A stretch of 64,000 nucleotides of DNA, taken from positions 13,106,651-13,170,650 of the forward strand of contig OX387603.1 in NCBI GenBank assembly GCA_947568835.1, read 5' to 3'. Positions 24,603 to 38,242 of the stretch are shown here, one piece after another; positions within the stretch are counted from its first letter, which is position 1; the number at the start of each line of letters is the position of its first letter. The stretch comes from Protonemura montana. Lineage: Eukaryota > Arthropoda > Insecta > Plecoptera > Nemouridae. The translations under genes and the position numbers were made by a program. A model generated the notes under the pieces. The model saw nothing but the letters and a program-made list of their open reading frames with translations, was not told the origin of the DNA and made no database searches.

Positions 24603-25094
24603 CATCCTTTTACGTTGCGGTCAGAAACTCTTACGTTGATCTCAAACAATTTATGTAAAAACTCCAATTATTTGGCTCAGATATATAAGAATAAAATATA
24701 CAATGAGAAAATACCAACCAAATCGAGCACGATCGTCACAATAGTGGTCTAAGTGAGCACTCATCAACACTGACTATTACAAAGTGCACCTGTAGCTTTT
24801 AGTAAAGTCAAGAAACGGAGATAAAGCAGGTGCAGGTCGCTAGTTGAATGGGAAATGCATGACGCCATTCACCATTGCTGTGTTGTTGACATTGGAAACA
24901 CACTCGTTCTTTCACATTGATTCTGATGTGTACACTGATATCAAGAGCCAGTTGGTGGGATGAAAATGTTTGCCCATGAAAAAGTATCGGATATTTACTC
25001 TGTTGAGATTGAATATAAGCCCACGTTTATCACTTTATCGTGATCATGGGCACTTTCGTCGGAAAAAGCCAGTCTACAAGTTTTCATGGCTTGT

Positions 25095-25484
25095 CTAGGG
25101 CCCAGGTGAGTTGAGCAACGCACTGTTTTAACGATGAGCCATAAGACACTGGGATAATGGCGTCGCTGAATGTATGGGTGATTATGAATCTAACCTAGCC
25201 TAGAAGGGTGGAGAGGAAACTCAGTGCTAACACGAGGCTCTCTTCTCCTGTTGAAGAGCACCAATGGACGACCGGCGTAATATCCATTTCAAAGACGGTA
25301 CAACTCGAACAATAATCATTCCGCTTCGAAAGGTTGATAAGCAAAAAAAAATTAAGTTTTTGTACTAACTTGAATTCCCCCATTCTCAATTCCTAACAGA
25401 ACTGGTCAAGTGATGGTCATCCCTTCAATTTCTGATACAGCGCAGTGTTTCTTAACTTCGGTGATCTAATGAGAACCGATTTTT
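25095..25484 (-). mobile_element. 5S rRNA-headed SINE, copy 2
   Basis: On the minus strand the head reads AATCGGTTCTCATTAGATCA, then ACCGAAGTTAAGAAACACTG and GATGACCATCACTTG. The body holds the GGTACAACTCGAAC and CTAACCTAGCCTAGAAGGG blocks (plus-strand spelling) seen in the copy at 44.3 kb. The CCTTCGGAAGG box is mutated. Confidence 0.75.
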
Positions 25485-26456
25485 TTCAACACCCTAAACC
25501 GATCAAATTGGTATTGAGAAAAGATAATAACCATGCCACTTTTTTGGTGCAAGCATCTACCTTTAAGTAGTTTTTTGCGATCATTAATTGATATGTCAGT
25601 TGCAGAAATTTCCCAACAAAGTAAGCTTGCGACTGGCAATCTTCATCGTGATTATCTTTACACCCCATGACGTACCACTTCCGAACAGTTTTGTAAACTA
25701 CACTTCAAAGAACGACTTCAGAGCAAAACCTACACACAACTGAATCATCCACAATTGGATCCTTCTACATGGATCAAAACGTGAAAGCAAAAGGATTTCT
25801 GCCTGTCAGTTGTAAACAAATTTGCAATTTAATTTACCTTTGACATGAAATGAGAGGCTCATAAATCCTACCATTAACCACGCGTGATTCCAGATCCAAG
25901 CCGTTTGAATATTTACCAGCTATAAATGAATTATTTTTTCCACCAATTTTATATCATCGCCCCACAACCTGGGAGGCGATGACCCACGCATCATCGCCCC
26001 ATAACACCATAAACAAACAATCAGGTGAAATTTGATTCTATGTCCACTCAGCGCTTGACCTTGACTATGAAAGGTTCCTCTAATGTATTCTATTTCCACG
26101 ACACTAAGGGTGGAGCATCACCAAACGTGACCGGCGTTGAAAGTGTCTTGGTGATTGAAGAGCAATGCGACCGTCGACGAATTTTGTTAGACCGAATCGA
26201 AAGCTGCGAATTCGATTTGAAAATGTTTACAATTCATGAAAGCGAGTGAAAAGGGGTTTCTGGTCCGATTGTCTGGGGGTTAGGATGGGATAACAATTTT
26301 GTTATTCGCTAACCTGATCGGTTATTCGGCGATTCACGTGAAAACTTTTGGTTAAGCATATTTTGTGCGCGTTTCTACGTATCCAACTGTTTTGAAAGTT
26401 AGTTTCTGTTTCCTGAAATACCTGGTTTACGAGAGAAAGTTAGCGTGTTCCTGTTT
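25485..26456. other. Non-coding stretch
   Basis: A local hairpin CATCGCC...GGCGATG lies near 25,956-25,985, and CATCGCCCCA is repeated at 25,990. No gene seen. Confidence 0.4.
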
Positions 26457-26835
26457 GGCCATCAATTTTTGAGACGGTTGTAGCGTTCATAATAATAAAA
26501 TACCCCGCGCATTGCAAGCGTTTGTAATTTAAATAAGATTTCAAATAAATACAACGCATCCAACGTCAAATTGTGGCTACTCGAGATTGAATGGTTGTGA
26601 CGTGGTATAGCGTCACTATAATCAGAGTGACTGTGAGTTCACAGCCTCTTGGTTCTACTCCTTGGAGATCTGTCATTCTCATCAAATGCACTAAAATCGT
26701 CTTAAAAATCATGTGTTCAAGTAGTTCAATTGGTTAGAGCAACACCCGCGATAGGTGGAGATCGGGGTTCGTGTCCCCTTTTGGGCATCAATTTAGAGAC
26801 GGTAGTAGTGTTCATAATAATAACATATCCATGCA
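26457..26835 (+). mobile_element. tRNA-SINE, head-to-tail partial dimer
   Basis: A 3' module with GCATTGCAAGCGTTTGTAAT (to about 26,550) is followed by a linker of about 80 bp (TACAACGCATCCAACGTC ... GTATAGCGTCACTATAATC). A second unit then follows: 5' module, tRNA-like module with AGTTCAATTGGTTAGAGCAA and GGGGTTCGTGTCCCC, and the start of its 3' module. The minus-strand copy at 47.7-48.0 kb has the same order, including the linker, so the linker belongs to the repeat. Confidence 0.75.
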
Positions 26836-28309
26836 TTTTTTTATTCAAAAATAAAATAAAATTTCGGAACGTTTCATGCAGAGATAATAAATTTGAGGTT
26901 AAAACTTGCCAAAAAGCATTTGTTACGGTTATTTCAATTTAAAACGCATGCTTTATTTTGAAAATAATGCGTGTCGTGTCCTTCCTCAAATATTTACTTT
27001 TAGAGCAAAGGTAAAGACTCAGTCCTCACTCTAAAGGAAACAGCTCATATGATAATTGAGGGTACACTCGCACGAGTCAATATTTTGCCCAAAGCACACG
27101 GGGGTTTTACTTAGAAAACTATGTCCCAACAAGGTTTCCAGCCAGATCACCAAGACGCTCTTGGCACCGTCTTGGCTTGGTATAATTTTCTACCGGTTTT
27201 CTAGCTAACTGTATTAGATCCAGATTACTAGTAGAGTTTCCTTTATGGCTGGCAAGGTTCGCGAGAAAAATGCACATCAGTATTCAAGGTGCGCTATCGG
27301 AAAATCTATTTGAAACGCGGATAAAAATTCATTTCGAGTTTCCGCTTTTTCTTTTTCCTTACTGTTATGCGATTGGATTTGACTGTGAAAATCGGTAACC
27401 GAACCTCAATGAAATCGTTGACCAACTTAATCGGTTGGTAATAGTCTATGAATAATAATAAGCGGCATCTTAATTGCGTGTGAATTCTGGTTACCGCATT
27501 CCTAAATTCAAAGGGAGGAATAGCGTGAATTATGGAAAGGTTTGGGAGTTGTCTAGCTTGGTGTGGGAAAACCCATTAATAATAGCTTAGATAGACCAAA
27601 CTAGTATACATTTCGTTAGCCAATGCATGTTTGTGGCTTCTGGTCAGATATTCAAATTAGATCCAAGTAAACTTAGCTTGACATTTAATTATCTCTCGTC
27701 GATTTTTCGTATTTAAGTCAGTGGCAGCCTACGTAATTATATCAATCTTTCAACTTTCATTACCAGCCGATAGTAATGAAACACTGTTATTTATAAAATG
27801 TATAGTATATAGTATAATATAATAATATTAATATATAATAATATATAATAATATTTATTTATAATCACATAAATGTGATTTCTTACTGCATTTTATAGGT
27901 TGCTAAACGACGAACTGACTGTTGCCATTTCCTGTTTTTCATGGAGTATTTTTCAGCCCTTATTGCTCACCTTACAAAGGACGTTATAATTTATGTTTTA
28001 TAATTTTGTGTCACAAAGAAAAAAAAACTTTTACAATGTATCGTCAACTTTGAAACGATTAACAACGATATATCAATGCCCACGATTTCGTTAGGTTAAG
28101 CGTTAACTTATCACAAGAATCTTCTACAAAAGTACTACTATAAAAAAAAACACTTCAGATATTATAAAGACTTTGGTCATCAATCATGTGCTTCGATCGA
28201 TGTGTAAGTACGACAAATAACAGAGTGGGAAAGTTTGACCAGGAAACTGTTTGATCTCTCAATATGTGAATATTTTGCTCAACACAACTTAACATACGGC
28301 AATACTTAC
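26836..28309. other. AT-rich non-coding stretch
   Basis: Contains a TAATAATAT-type low-complexity tract at 27,805-27,862. It includes the start of the intron that lies downstream (minus strand) of the exon at 28,310-28,843. No other feature seen. Confidence 0.4.
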
Positions 28310-28843
28310 ATCCGATGTACTCCTTTATCCAGTGAATCTGGAACCTCAGAGCCCGAACATTTGCATTCAACTTCCTTCTCCGTTGTATTATAACATTCAC
28401 AACCCCCAGGCCCACGAGGTTCTCCGCCCAAATAGTCGTCCAGTTGTCCAGATAAATCAGTCTCAGCAAATACCTCCACTCCTGGTACAAACTCTGATCC
28501 AACACTTTCATAAGGTTCATTCGTATTTGAATTGTCCGAGCCAGTTTTCATCAAATATGAACCGTTCGTTTGAAAATGAAATCCGTTTTCTGAAGCCAAC
28601 GAATCGGTTTCATCGAGTTCGTGGCGTAATTGAACGATCGGTTCTAGGATCTCCGAGTGGAACGAATTGTCGCCGGCAAATTCGCTTTCCGACCCGTAAA
28701 GTTGGGCTGTTGTGACGTTTTGTGTGGGGTGGAGCGCTTGTTTGGAGGTTATGTGTGGATCTGGTGGTTGGGCTGGTAACACTCGTGGTACGGGGTTGGC
28801 TGGCGAGGCGGCGTGGTGGCCGCAGACCATCAGAAGGACGAGG
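28310..28843 (-). CDS. Internal exon of an unidentified secreted or membrane protein gene
   Basis: A 534-bp exon reads open on the minus strand. It is bounded by a good acceptor (GTTTCAG before 28,843) and a strong donor (CGGAT followed by GTAAGTATT from 28,309). It starts in phase 1 with LVLLMVCGHHAASPANP, which looks like the end of a signal peptide, so the start codon probably lies in an upstream exon above 28,850. The middle is Ser/Asn/Glu-rich and probably disordered. The last third has a cysteine cluster, GGCECYNTTEKEVECKCSG, then VPDSLDKGV. Paired Cys followed by VPDSL resembles the N-terminal cap preceding leucine-rich repeats in extracellular proteins, but no repeat is visible here, so that is only a suggestion. 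I found neither the partner exons nor a family. Confidence 0.55.
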
Positions 28844-31296
28844 CTGAAACAAAGGGTTTAAAAGCAATGGTAAGAATCCAGTCTCAAATGATAGTAATCA
28901 GAGAGACTAAAAAAGACGACGACTCCACCTTGTAGCAGCAATCATTTTTGGCGGTAAAGTAATTTATCGGGCGGTACTTTTTGCGAAGATATTTAAAAAT
29001 TTGCTCTGAGACTCTATATTTTAAGGTTTACGGTGAGCTTTTAAGGTTGATATCTAGGAATTGACACAAGAAGAATAAAACTATGTTGTTTTCTTAACCT
29101 CTATGTAGCCTTAACCTCTGTCCTCTATGTTTCTTAACCAATTGGCAGTATTAAATAAATAAGTTATATAGATATATATAAATGAGAGTTGGTAGCCAAA
29201 ATATCCGTGTCTACCCGCTTTCTAACAGTTTTGTCTCAAATACTTGTTACTTGACCATTTATCAAGGGTGAAAGTTCGACTGTTCAAAACGAAACATTAG
29301 GAAAACTGCTAAAAGCATTCAAAAAACACTTTAGAAAATAGGATTTTTTGAAAAGAAAATGCGATATGAGTGAGCAAGAAAATTATTGTTTCAACGCCGA
29401 CATTGTTTTTTGAACTTTTTAGGATTTTTTATTTTCCGTTTTTGGCGTAAAATACGAAGAAAATTACTGTTTTACCCACGGACACTCTCAAATCATCCTT
29501 TTTTTTTGCCTCCAATAGAATATTACAGATATAAAAGCGCGGAGGAGTGCACTTTCTTTCGACACTCTAGCCGCCTATATAATGAACCCAACAGCAACAA
29601 CAGCCCAGGGAATAACCCAGTCTTTCTATGCCATGCTGTCGAAGCGATGATAAGGGAACTATGATGCTATTCAAGTCTTCATTTCCAACTCTAGGTCTCT
29701 CGCCATCTCTCTCGAACAGACACAAGGCTTCCGATATGAAATTCCTGGATAAGTGCAATGTTTGTTCACTACCGTGATCTACCGACTGGTGGCCCAGCAT
29801 TCCAAACTTTCCTAGATGAGATTAAATTCGTTTGGGAATTTCAGAAACTTAACGCTGCTATTCAACTGGTCCCGTAATTAATAATCGAAATTCATTTCTC
29901 ACTAAACAAGTAATTTTCTCTCTCTTTCTCTTCGAAACATTTTTACAGTGAACGGCTTCTCATTCTGAATGGAAACAAAGCTTGCTGACTTATTCATAGA
30001 TATATTTACTTTGTTCTATCCCGGTTTGAACTCTAAACTATATGTTGACGCTTTAAGATGAAGCTTAAAGTTTCCCTTTCTTTTTGGTAAGAAAGCATCG
30101 CTTCGAAAACAGATGGCTTTAACTGTTGACGCCTTAAACAACTCACAGCTTCTACACATGTTTCTCGCCTTCACCGCGAATTAGGAAACTTTTTTAGTGC
30201 ACAAAGGACTTAGATTTCTGTTTATTTTTATTTTTCATATGATTTTCCGGAATTTAAAACCAAGAAGGAAATGAGGATCCGTCAAATTCCAGAGTGCAAG
30301 CCACGAAAACGTCCAAAACTGCCTCGAGTCGACTGACTTTCAGCTCCAATGCCAAGAAAATGAACCTTCGTTCGGCCTTGGGCGCCTAAATGTCAATTTG
30401 TTTCTCACCCTCCCGTGTGGTAAAATTCTTTGGCAAGTTATCGCAGCTATCGGGTTGGTAAAGTCGATGCCAGCCCCGCCAAGAATGCATAACATTGATT
30501 TGTACTAAAACGAGTGAACGTACTGAAGACATTGTGAGCTAACTCTACGTTTTCTTGGCGTCTTCGTTGTCCTGTGCACGAAGCGAGACGCACAGGGAAG
30601 TAAATTTCCCGCTATTCCTGCCACCGCTACGCGTGGAAATACTTCCGGTGGGCACTTTCCGCCTAGCAGGGATTCTAAATACTTTCCCTGAACGCATGTG
30701 GATGCGTTTGAGAAATTGGCGAAATGCTCGGAACGTAGTTTTTGCTTTCAGTGCAAATAGGATTGTGTTGCGAGATGTTGTCGGTGTTCTGGGAATGTTT
30801 GAAAAAAATAACATCATATAACAAAAACAGTGCTGAAAACATAAATTTAAATTTATGTCATTTTGCAGAATTCATCAGCTGGACAAAAAAGCTACTAAAA
30901 CTTCTTACACAGTGGTGCAGAAAGTTCTTCCTCGCCGATGTAGATCAGTACACATTCAGATCCAAATGTAATCATAAATCTTGAGCCATAAACGGCAAAC
31001 CAGGTGTGGTTTAGCTCGTGGCATAAGCGTATAGCATGTACATAGTGTAAAGCATATCAGGCATTGCTAATTTCGTATTGCGATTATTGGTATTATTTAT
31101 ATAGGTATTGCGATTAGCTTCAATGAGTGCATTCTGCACGTATCCAGGTAATTAACAGGTGCAATTACTACAATACTACATGCAGTTGCACCATCATAGT
31201 AATCCGAACTCGATGAGTAATGATGAATTCTACGAGGATTAGTGAAAATTACACTGCGGAAAATCGGTTGTATCGACAAAAAATATATGATTTCCG
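28844..31296. other. Non-coding, possibly intron of the minus-strand gene
   Basis: No second exon could be defended. Open frames at 29.4-29.8 and 30.5-31.0 kb overlap on both strands and lack domains. The stretch could be intron of the gene whose exon ends at 28,843. Confidence 0.35.
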
Positions 31297-31475
31297 TAAG
31301 GTTTTTAGAGCTGTTGGTGTATGACTGGCGGGTTTTCGGTTAATGCTCTTTTGTGATGGGTTTTTAGTCCTAAAAAGGACTTAATTCCGTTTTTAGGAAT
31401 GTATTTCTCAGGAATTCTCAGTCCTGTTTATGACTAAACACCCATCACAAAAGAGCATTCACCGAAAAACCACAT
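31297..31475. mobile_element. Fold-back element, copy B
   Basis: Arms pair 31,331-31,369 (TTTTCGGTTAATGCTCTTTT, GTGATGGGTTTTTAGTC) with about 31,431-31,471 (GACTAAACACCCATCACAA, AAGAGCATTCACCGAAAA). Leader TTTTTAGAGCTGTTGGTGTA matches copy A. The loop is only about 60 bp and lacks copy A's CTGAAGATGG core. Confidence 0.75.
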
Positions 31476-34400
31476 GTATCAATAACATTTATTTTTGGTG
31501 TAGACATTAGGGATGTTGAGGATGAAGATCGATTTTTGGAACAATTGGACTGTCGTGTTTGCGGTTTACCAGATGTTCTTTAGTTCCCTCTCGCTCTCAG
31601 AAATCGGAACTCAACGGTAATGGAAGGTCCACTCTTTCTTGGAACCTTTCCGATGCGTGAAATTGGTTGGCTTTCGGCCGAAAGCCAAAATTTTATCGCA
31701 AGATCTCTAAATATTTTTTGTAGCTATGTTTCTCATATAATTTAGGTAAGAAATGCACTGTGTTTTACAGAAAAATTTCTTTTGTAATTAGCCTAGACAT
31801 CTTTTGTGAATTTGAGCCTCTTTGGTGACTCTCGTGGCTAAAAGTTACATTCGAAATAATAAATACCTAAGCTTTATTTTCCATAAGATAAAAATAACCA
31901 TACAAATTTGAAACAAAACAGGAGCTAGCGTTTCAGAACATGTATGGAATTGGAAAGGAAGCTAGACTGGAATTTCAATTGATATTGAATTTTTCCTTTG
32001 ATCGGTATTACAGGAGAAGTTGGTATATTAATTTTCTTTTGGCTTTTCTCAATAAGGCATATTACAAACGGCGTACCGTTCATTGGTCGGAAAAGTCCTC
32101 TATCAAAATTCTAACAAACTGCATCAAAATGTAAATAGATTGCGGTAGTGCGGTCAATTTGTAAGTAGCTATAGAATGCAACTGCAGTGTTACAAGTGTG
32201 TTTAGGGAAACCAATAAAAGCCAATAGAAGATTTCGTTCCCCGACACCAGCTGATAGTGGCATGTTTGCCTGCAGGCACAATAGTCTTCCATATCCACGG
32301 TACGATTGCTTCAATATATAGCCAGAACCCCAATCAATTTCACATCGAATGTTCGCAAAAAAAAAGTGAATAAAAAAGATCCTTCGTCAAGCTGCCTTTT
32401 GTGACTCGCATCAACAGTGGAATACCATTCTCTCAACTGTTCTGCCATTCAATTTCGCAGCGATGTCACTCAGCGTATCTACGCTATGAGTGTCCGTTAT
32501 TATTTCTCTCGCGTCCTATTTATAAAATGGAGTGTGTTTTTTTTTTATCACTCACGAATATAATGGCGTGATTTTCGCAAACGCCACGTGATTTCAATTA
32601 GTCGTTGTCATTTTCACCCGACGCGTGAACAAGTTGTCAAATAGTGTTTTTACCGAACGAAAAGCCGTTAGAGATAAACCGTCGGTGTGTGTTTTACTCA
32701 CCTGATAGTAGCATGACAAACCAATTTGTTAAGTGAATATCAGAGCTGGTGACAATAAAAATAACCGAGAGGGAGTCTAGCTACGAATGTGAGTGCGTCT
32801 TAGTTAATCAGCAAATCAGTATTCAACGCCATTCACGAGTTTCTGCTCGTGAACGCTCGTGAACGCCCACATTGGTCAAAGCACTACCCGTGCGATTTTC
32901 GTTTTCCTCGACAATGCTCACTCGCTTTGTCCTTATCCTCCCTTTTCCCACAATCGTGCTTATAAACCCTTTTCATATTAATCAGATGTATGTGTGCCAG
33001 AGCATGCCACTTTGAAAGTGCCACTTGCAATACGTTTCTAGTTTTCTTAACACAAAATCGTCCGAATTGAATGAAACCATTATAATCTTAGCGTGCAAAG
33101 AACGTTTTTTTCCGTTATTTTCGATTTTAGTGTTCTAAAGCTGATTTTCGTAAGAGATCTAGCTGTTTACAAGAGAAAAAGATAATCTCTTTCGGATTAA
33201 ACAGTTTGCAAGCTACTAAATCAAAGAAAACAAGAAACTAAAGTAAAATTACAAATTTACGATTAGATAATTGCATCTGTAGTCTATTTTGTACGTGGGT
33301 TTATCATTATATATTTAAGAAAAGACCGTGTTTGATCTTTGTAACAAGAGATGAAGACGAAATGAGATACGAAATACGAAATGTGAAATGTGATTTCGTC
33401 GTTCATTATCGACACAGGTTTCTCTGTCCTCGAAGCAGCGTCGGCACGTACCTTGTCTAATTTCTTTGAAGCTTGAGAGAAATCTCTCTCTCAAACTGGC
33501 ATAATAAATAAGAACAATTGAGACGTCAATTCCTGAAGCATCAAATCTAACAGAATTCCAATTTGATTTTTTTTATGATTTTTTTTGGTAAGTAATAAGG
33601 TAAGTTTTAGGGTTGTATCACTGCACGCAGAATAAAACTCGTTTTAACTTAATTATTGTATCATGAACGAACCAGTGAAGCGTACAAGGCTACAATTATC
33701 TTGCCAACTTCAACGATTTCTTTCAGCTAAGAAGATGTTTTCCGTCATGAACCCATTCAAGATGATTACGTTTACGGTTTAACTAGAGAAGACGAGCCAA
33801 TAAAAAAGGAGCAGTTACATGTGGCAAATTACTTGCCTATAGGTATACAGCTTACACATCATGCTAAGAATGCATTTATCTGGGGACTTAGGAAGAAATT
33901 AAACCAAAAAGTCTCCTGGAAAAGTCCATGGTAATCAAATCAGGACACGCGGCACGATCGGCCGAACCTGGATTTCTGGGATTTCCGCCGTGTATACAGG
34001 AATCGATGCCCTATCCCCTGGGGCACTGATCATTAACCACAAAGCCAATTTAGTTTCGCTAGCGATTTTTTATACCGCTACAATTGCAATGGAGTATTGT
34101 ATGGGCGTGCAATTTATTTTCTAATCTCTTGGTTCCTGTCTCGGAATGTTCTGTTGAACATTTGTGGTTTTTCTGTCTCCAATTTTCATGCATTATGTTT
34201 CCCTTGATTTCGTCTCAAGAAACACTTTTATATTACTTTTGACTTTTTTTAATCATTTTCTATTTCTGCATCACTGGCGTGAAAACTCAATAGAGGTTCT
34301 ATTTTATTTTTCTATCGAATTTTCTATCGAAAACGTAACATGATTAACGTGAGAGTGTGGACACCAATCCCATTCGAGTTCCATCAAATGATACAATACA

Positions 34401-36290
34401 ATCAATATTATTAATTTATTTTTATCAGTAGGACAAAGACGGTTCAATTTCTATGATTCCATCCTTCATCTGGATTTAAGAGATCATCTTTTTATTTGAC
34501 AGCTGTTGCGGTAAAGAATGAAGTAAAATTGCAAGTATATGTTCCATATAGTTTTTGTTTCTCGAAATAAAAAATCTCCGACTATTTATTTCCTTGGCTT
34601 ATGCACTTGGTGTTCAAGATTTCATTTCTCATCTGGCATCATAACATCCAGAAGCAACGTTTTAGCTTTTGTCCGATATGCCAGTCGTTCCAGCTCTTCC
34701 TTGAAAGACCCAAACAGGCCAGCTTATTCCTTCAGCTTGCGAATAAAGATGCAAATTATTCCGTCTCATCGGCTATCTCATATTTCGCAGGACGCTGTGA
34801 GTTTCTGTTTTTTTTTTTTTTTTTTTTTTTTTATAGGTAAGTGCTTCAAATTGAGAAACTTGGATGATTAGGCCTGCAGTAAAAATTGGGTAATCCGAAA
34901 CTTTGCTAGGAAAGTTTCGGATTTGCATGGCAGTATGCAAAGTGTTGGGAAAATGTGCAAAATGTGGGTGAACGCGTCACCATGTGTGCTTTTGCATATC
35001 AGGGGCTAGATCCACAGAATAGAGTTGTCGCTTTAGCCCAATAAATTCGGTGGTAAAATTCGGTGTTAACAGTGCCTGAAAATCTAAAAACACGGTCTGC
35101 GATTGTCTGATTATCTTTAAACTTCTAGGTTAAACGCAAACTACTCTTTGTTCACCCGATCTACATTTTAAACCAAAAATAACAAGCATTTATGTTTTAT
35201 TGATTTCGCCTTTTTTAGTTTATGTCTACCAGCTAGACTAGAAATATTAATTAAAATAAAGAAACGTTTGTGCTAAGAGAATGCTTCGATGCAAAACAAT
35301 TAAACAGATACGAAAAATAAATTAGTTCCTTCAAAGTTAATATAATTTGCCTTTCAAAAAAAAGTTCTTAAAAAAAAAATCAAGAACAAGTTCACACTAG
35401 TTTTTGCTGTTATGCCGTTACCCAAACCAACCCGCACTATACGTGGCTTAATGCATACCAAAACGTGTACTGCATATCAATGGCGAAGCCACCTTTCATC
35501 ATCCATGCTAGCCACTATTTTCTGTTCGACGATGATTAAAAATTCCGCCGAAACCGACGCTTTCTTGACGATACTCAAAAGTCAAAGTGCTCTTTGAATT
35601 TGAAATCTAATTTCATCGTGCCACATGGATGTCCCAAACATGTGCAGATTAATTTAAATTGCCTAGAAGCAATTAATTATGTTTGCTGCCATCGTCTATT
35701 TTGCATCGGAAATGACCTTTAGATCTACAACTGCCAGTTCAACATGCGCATTGCAACATGACAGTTAAACATATCCGCTGCATAACTCCCCTACAGCTCA
35801 CGAGTCCATGAGTGCGAACTACAAAATATCTCAATACCTCACGAGGGTATGAACGTAGCTAATTGCAAGCAAATAAATTACCACTAAAATACAGATGCAA
35901 TGGTGTATTGCGTAGCGTATTTCGTGGAATTCGTCATTTGGGTGACGCTGCGAGAGACAACGCATTCCTTGTGGTCGTAACGCATTTTTAATAACTAGGG
36001 CTATGCTTGGTAAAGCGGATGCTGTGGTATGGTGGGACGCTGAGCCGTCGAGAGACGATGCGACGCCTTTGAAAGCGTCGCGACGTGCTGTTGTGAGCTG
36101 TCGTGAGCGAAGGGATGCAGGGATAGCGTAACTAAATAGTTAAAAAAAGGTATCGCAGACATTCCGTTGTTAATAGTCTATATATATATTGCTTTTTTCA
36201 GTTCAAATTATATCTATGAAAGGGTGTGTTTTTTGTCAATCATCAATCGATTATTCATTGATCAATTGATGTTTTATGGTTTTATAGTTT
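31476..36290. other. About 4.8 kb non-coding
   Basis: No gene or known element supported. Noted: poly-T run of about 26 at 34,809-34,832, a tandem of GCTCGTGAAC near 32,850, and CpG-rich sequence at 35,940-36,125 with repeated GACGC/GCGTCGCGACG words. Short open frames lack domains. Confidence 0.4.
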
Positions 36291-36390
36291 TGGTACAGGA
36301 CTGCTTTTACCCTTGAAGAAGGAACGAAACGTTGGGAAATTTAGTTGTTCTTCAATTTAGTATTCAAAACCCAGTTCAAATAGTTTTTGT
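36291..36390 (+). repeat. Dispersed repeat, shared with 1,114-1,235
   Basis: Contains CAGGACTGC, ACCCTTGAAGAAGG, ACGAAACGTTGGGAAATTT, GTTGTTCTTCA and AAAACCCAGTTCAAATAGTT in that order, as in the copy near the left end. No tRNA-like part is attached here, so the repeat is independent of the SINE. Confidence 0.6.
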
Positions 36391-38242
36391 TACATGAAAA
36401 GAAATTGGGTGTTTTTGGGTTATATTTACTCTGAAGAGTAGAGTCAGTCGATTTTCTTTCTTATTTATTTATTTATTTATTTATTTATTTGTTTATTTTC
36501 ATGTTAAACATACATGTTATTATGACAGTCAATTTTGCTCCATCTAGAGTTTCTGCATTTATTGCAGAAGTCAACCAAAAGTTATAATAAAAATAAAAAT
36601 AAAAATAAAGATAATTATATTTCAGTATAAATACATAGATAATCATCAACTTGTTTTACATTTTCCTATGTTTTACATGGTTTTTTGGTAGCTGGTTTTT
36701 TATTGACAATAGTTAAAAAATTCACTTACACTGTAAAAACATTTATCTAGGAGGAAATTGTTTAGCTTACTTTTAAACGACTTGTCAGACTTTATCTGGA
36801 GTTCCTTAGGTAGCACATTGTACATTTTGCAGCCAACGTAGAAAGGTTTTTTTTTTATTAATTCAGATCTGGTTTTTCTAGGAGGTAGTTTTGGTTGTTT
36901 CTGGTTTTATATTTGCATGCTTTATTGCATGTGTAGACGAGAGCTCTTGTTGGGTCACATACAATATGACACGAGAGATATAAAGGCCAGTAAGTGTCAG
37001 AATTTTTAATGACTAATGCAGGAGTCGTTTTTCCAGGATTTGGGCTGGCTTTGGCCATAAATCTAATCACCCTCTTCTGCATTTTTAACAGTCGCTGAAT
37101 ATTGGTTGCATTGCCCCACATGATGATTGCATACCGAAGTCGAGATTCTATACAGGCAAAGTAGACCATTTTCGCAGTCTCTAATGATGATACCTCGATT
37201 AATTTTTTGATTAAGTAACAACCAGATGCTACCTTTTTACATGTTTAGTTGCATGTGTGGCTTGACTAATTTAGCGTGTCATCGAATATTAGGCCTAAAA
37301 ATTTCACTTCCGATTGAATCGACACACTTTTGTGGGATATTGCAACCAATGGGCTGGAGTGTGGTTGGTGGGCTGGGATTATCTTTAAATTTAATTAAAA
37401 CTGTTTTGCTTTCATTAAGGATTAGGTGGGTTTTTTTTTCAGACCATTTTTGTACCTGAGCCACTGCTCTATTAGCTAATGAAGTAGCATTTTTGTTAGC
37501 CGAGCTGATAAGCTGGCAAGTGTTGTCGGCGAACAGCGTTATTTTGCCTAATGTCACATGGTCATCGATATCGTTAGTAAATAGAATAAACAAGAGGGGG
37601 GCAAGTATACCACCCTGAGGGATTCTTATATTTCTAATTGTTTCCGAGGATGAAGCTGCATGCCCATTGTTTGAGATGCAGACTATCTTTTTCCAGTTTG
37701 ATAGATAGGATTTAGAGCCGAAATTACAATGTCCGGTTAGCGAGTAGATTTTGTTGCCGTTAGCGTAACCGGGAGGATAGTCAATTTTTTGTGTATTACA
37801 ATGTCCAGGTAGTGGCTATCTGGCAGGATAGAATAAGCTAACTGCAGGATTTCTTAACCAGTGCTCTAGGTACCGGTTACCGACTTATCTACCAGGATAA
37901 GAATAAAAGATGGCTGACAGTTCAATTCGTGACTTGGCTAGAGGCATGGTGTAAGGTTATGTTTGTCATTTTGTAATTTGTTTTATGCATCAGGAATAAT
38001 ATTGAAACAATAGGAACATTTCGTTATTATTGGTGGTTATTATAATTAAGTTTATAATATATATAATGATAATAATACGCTATTATTCCGCAAAATATTG
38101 ATGTCTTATGAATTTCTACAGTTTTTAAGATTTCTTTTTGAAACTTTTTGCATTTTATGGCATTCGTCTTATCTCTACAATATATTGCCGCTCCAAAAGC
38201 GTGTTGTAATAGGACTTTAACTCGTTCCAGTCTCCGATTGAA

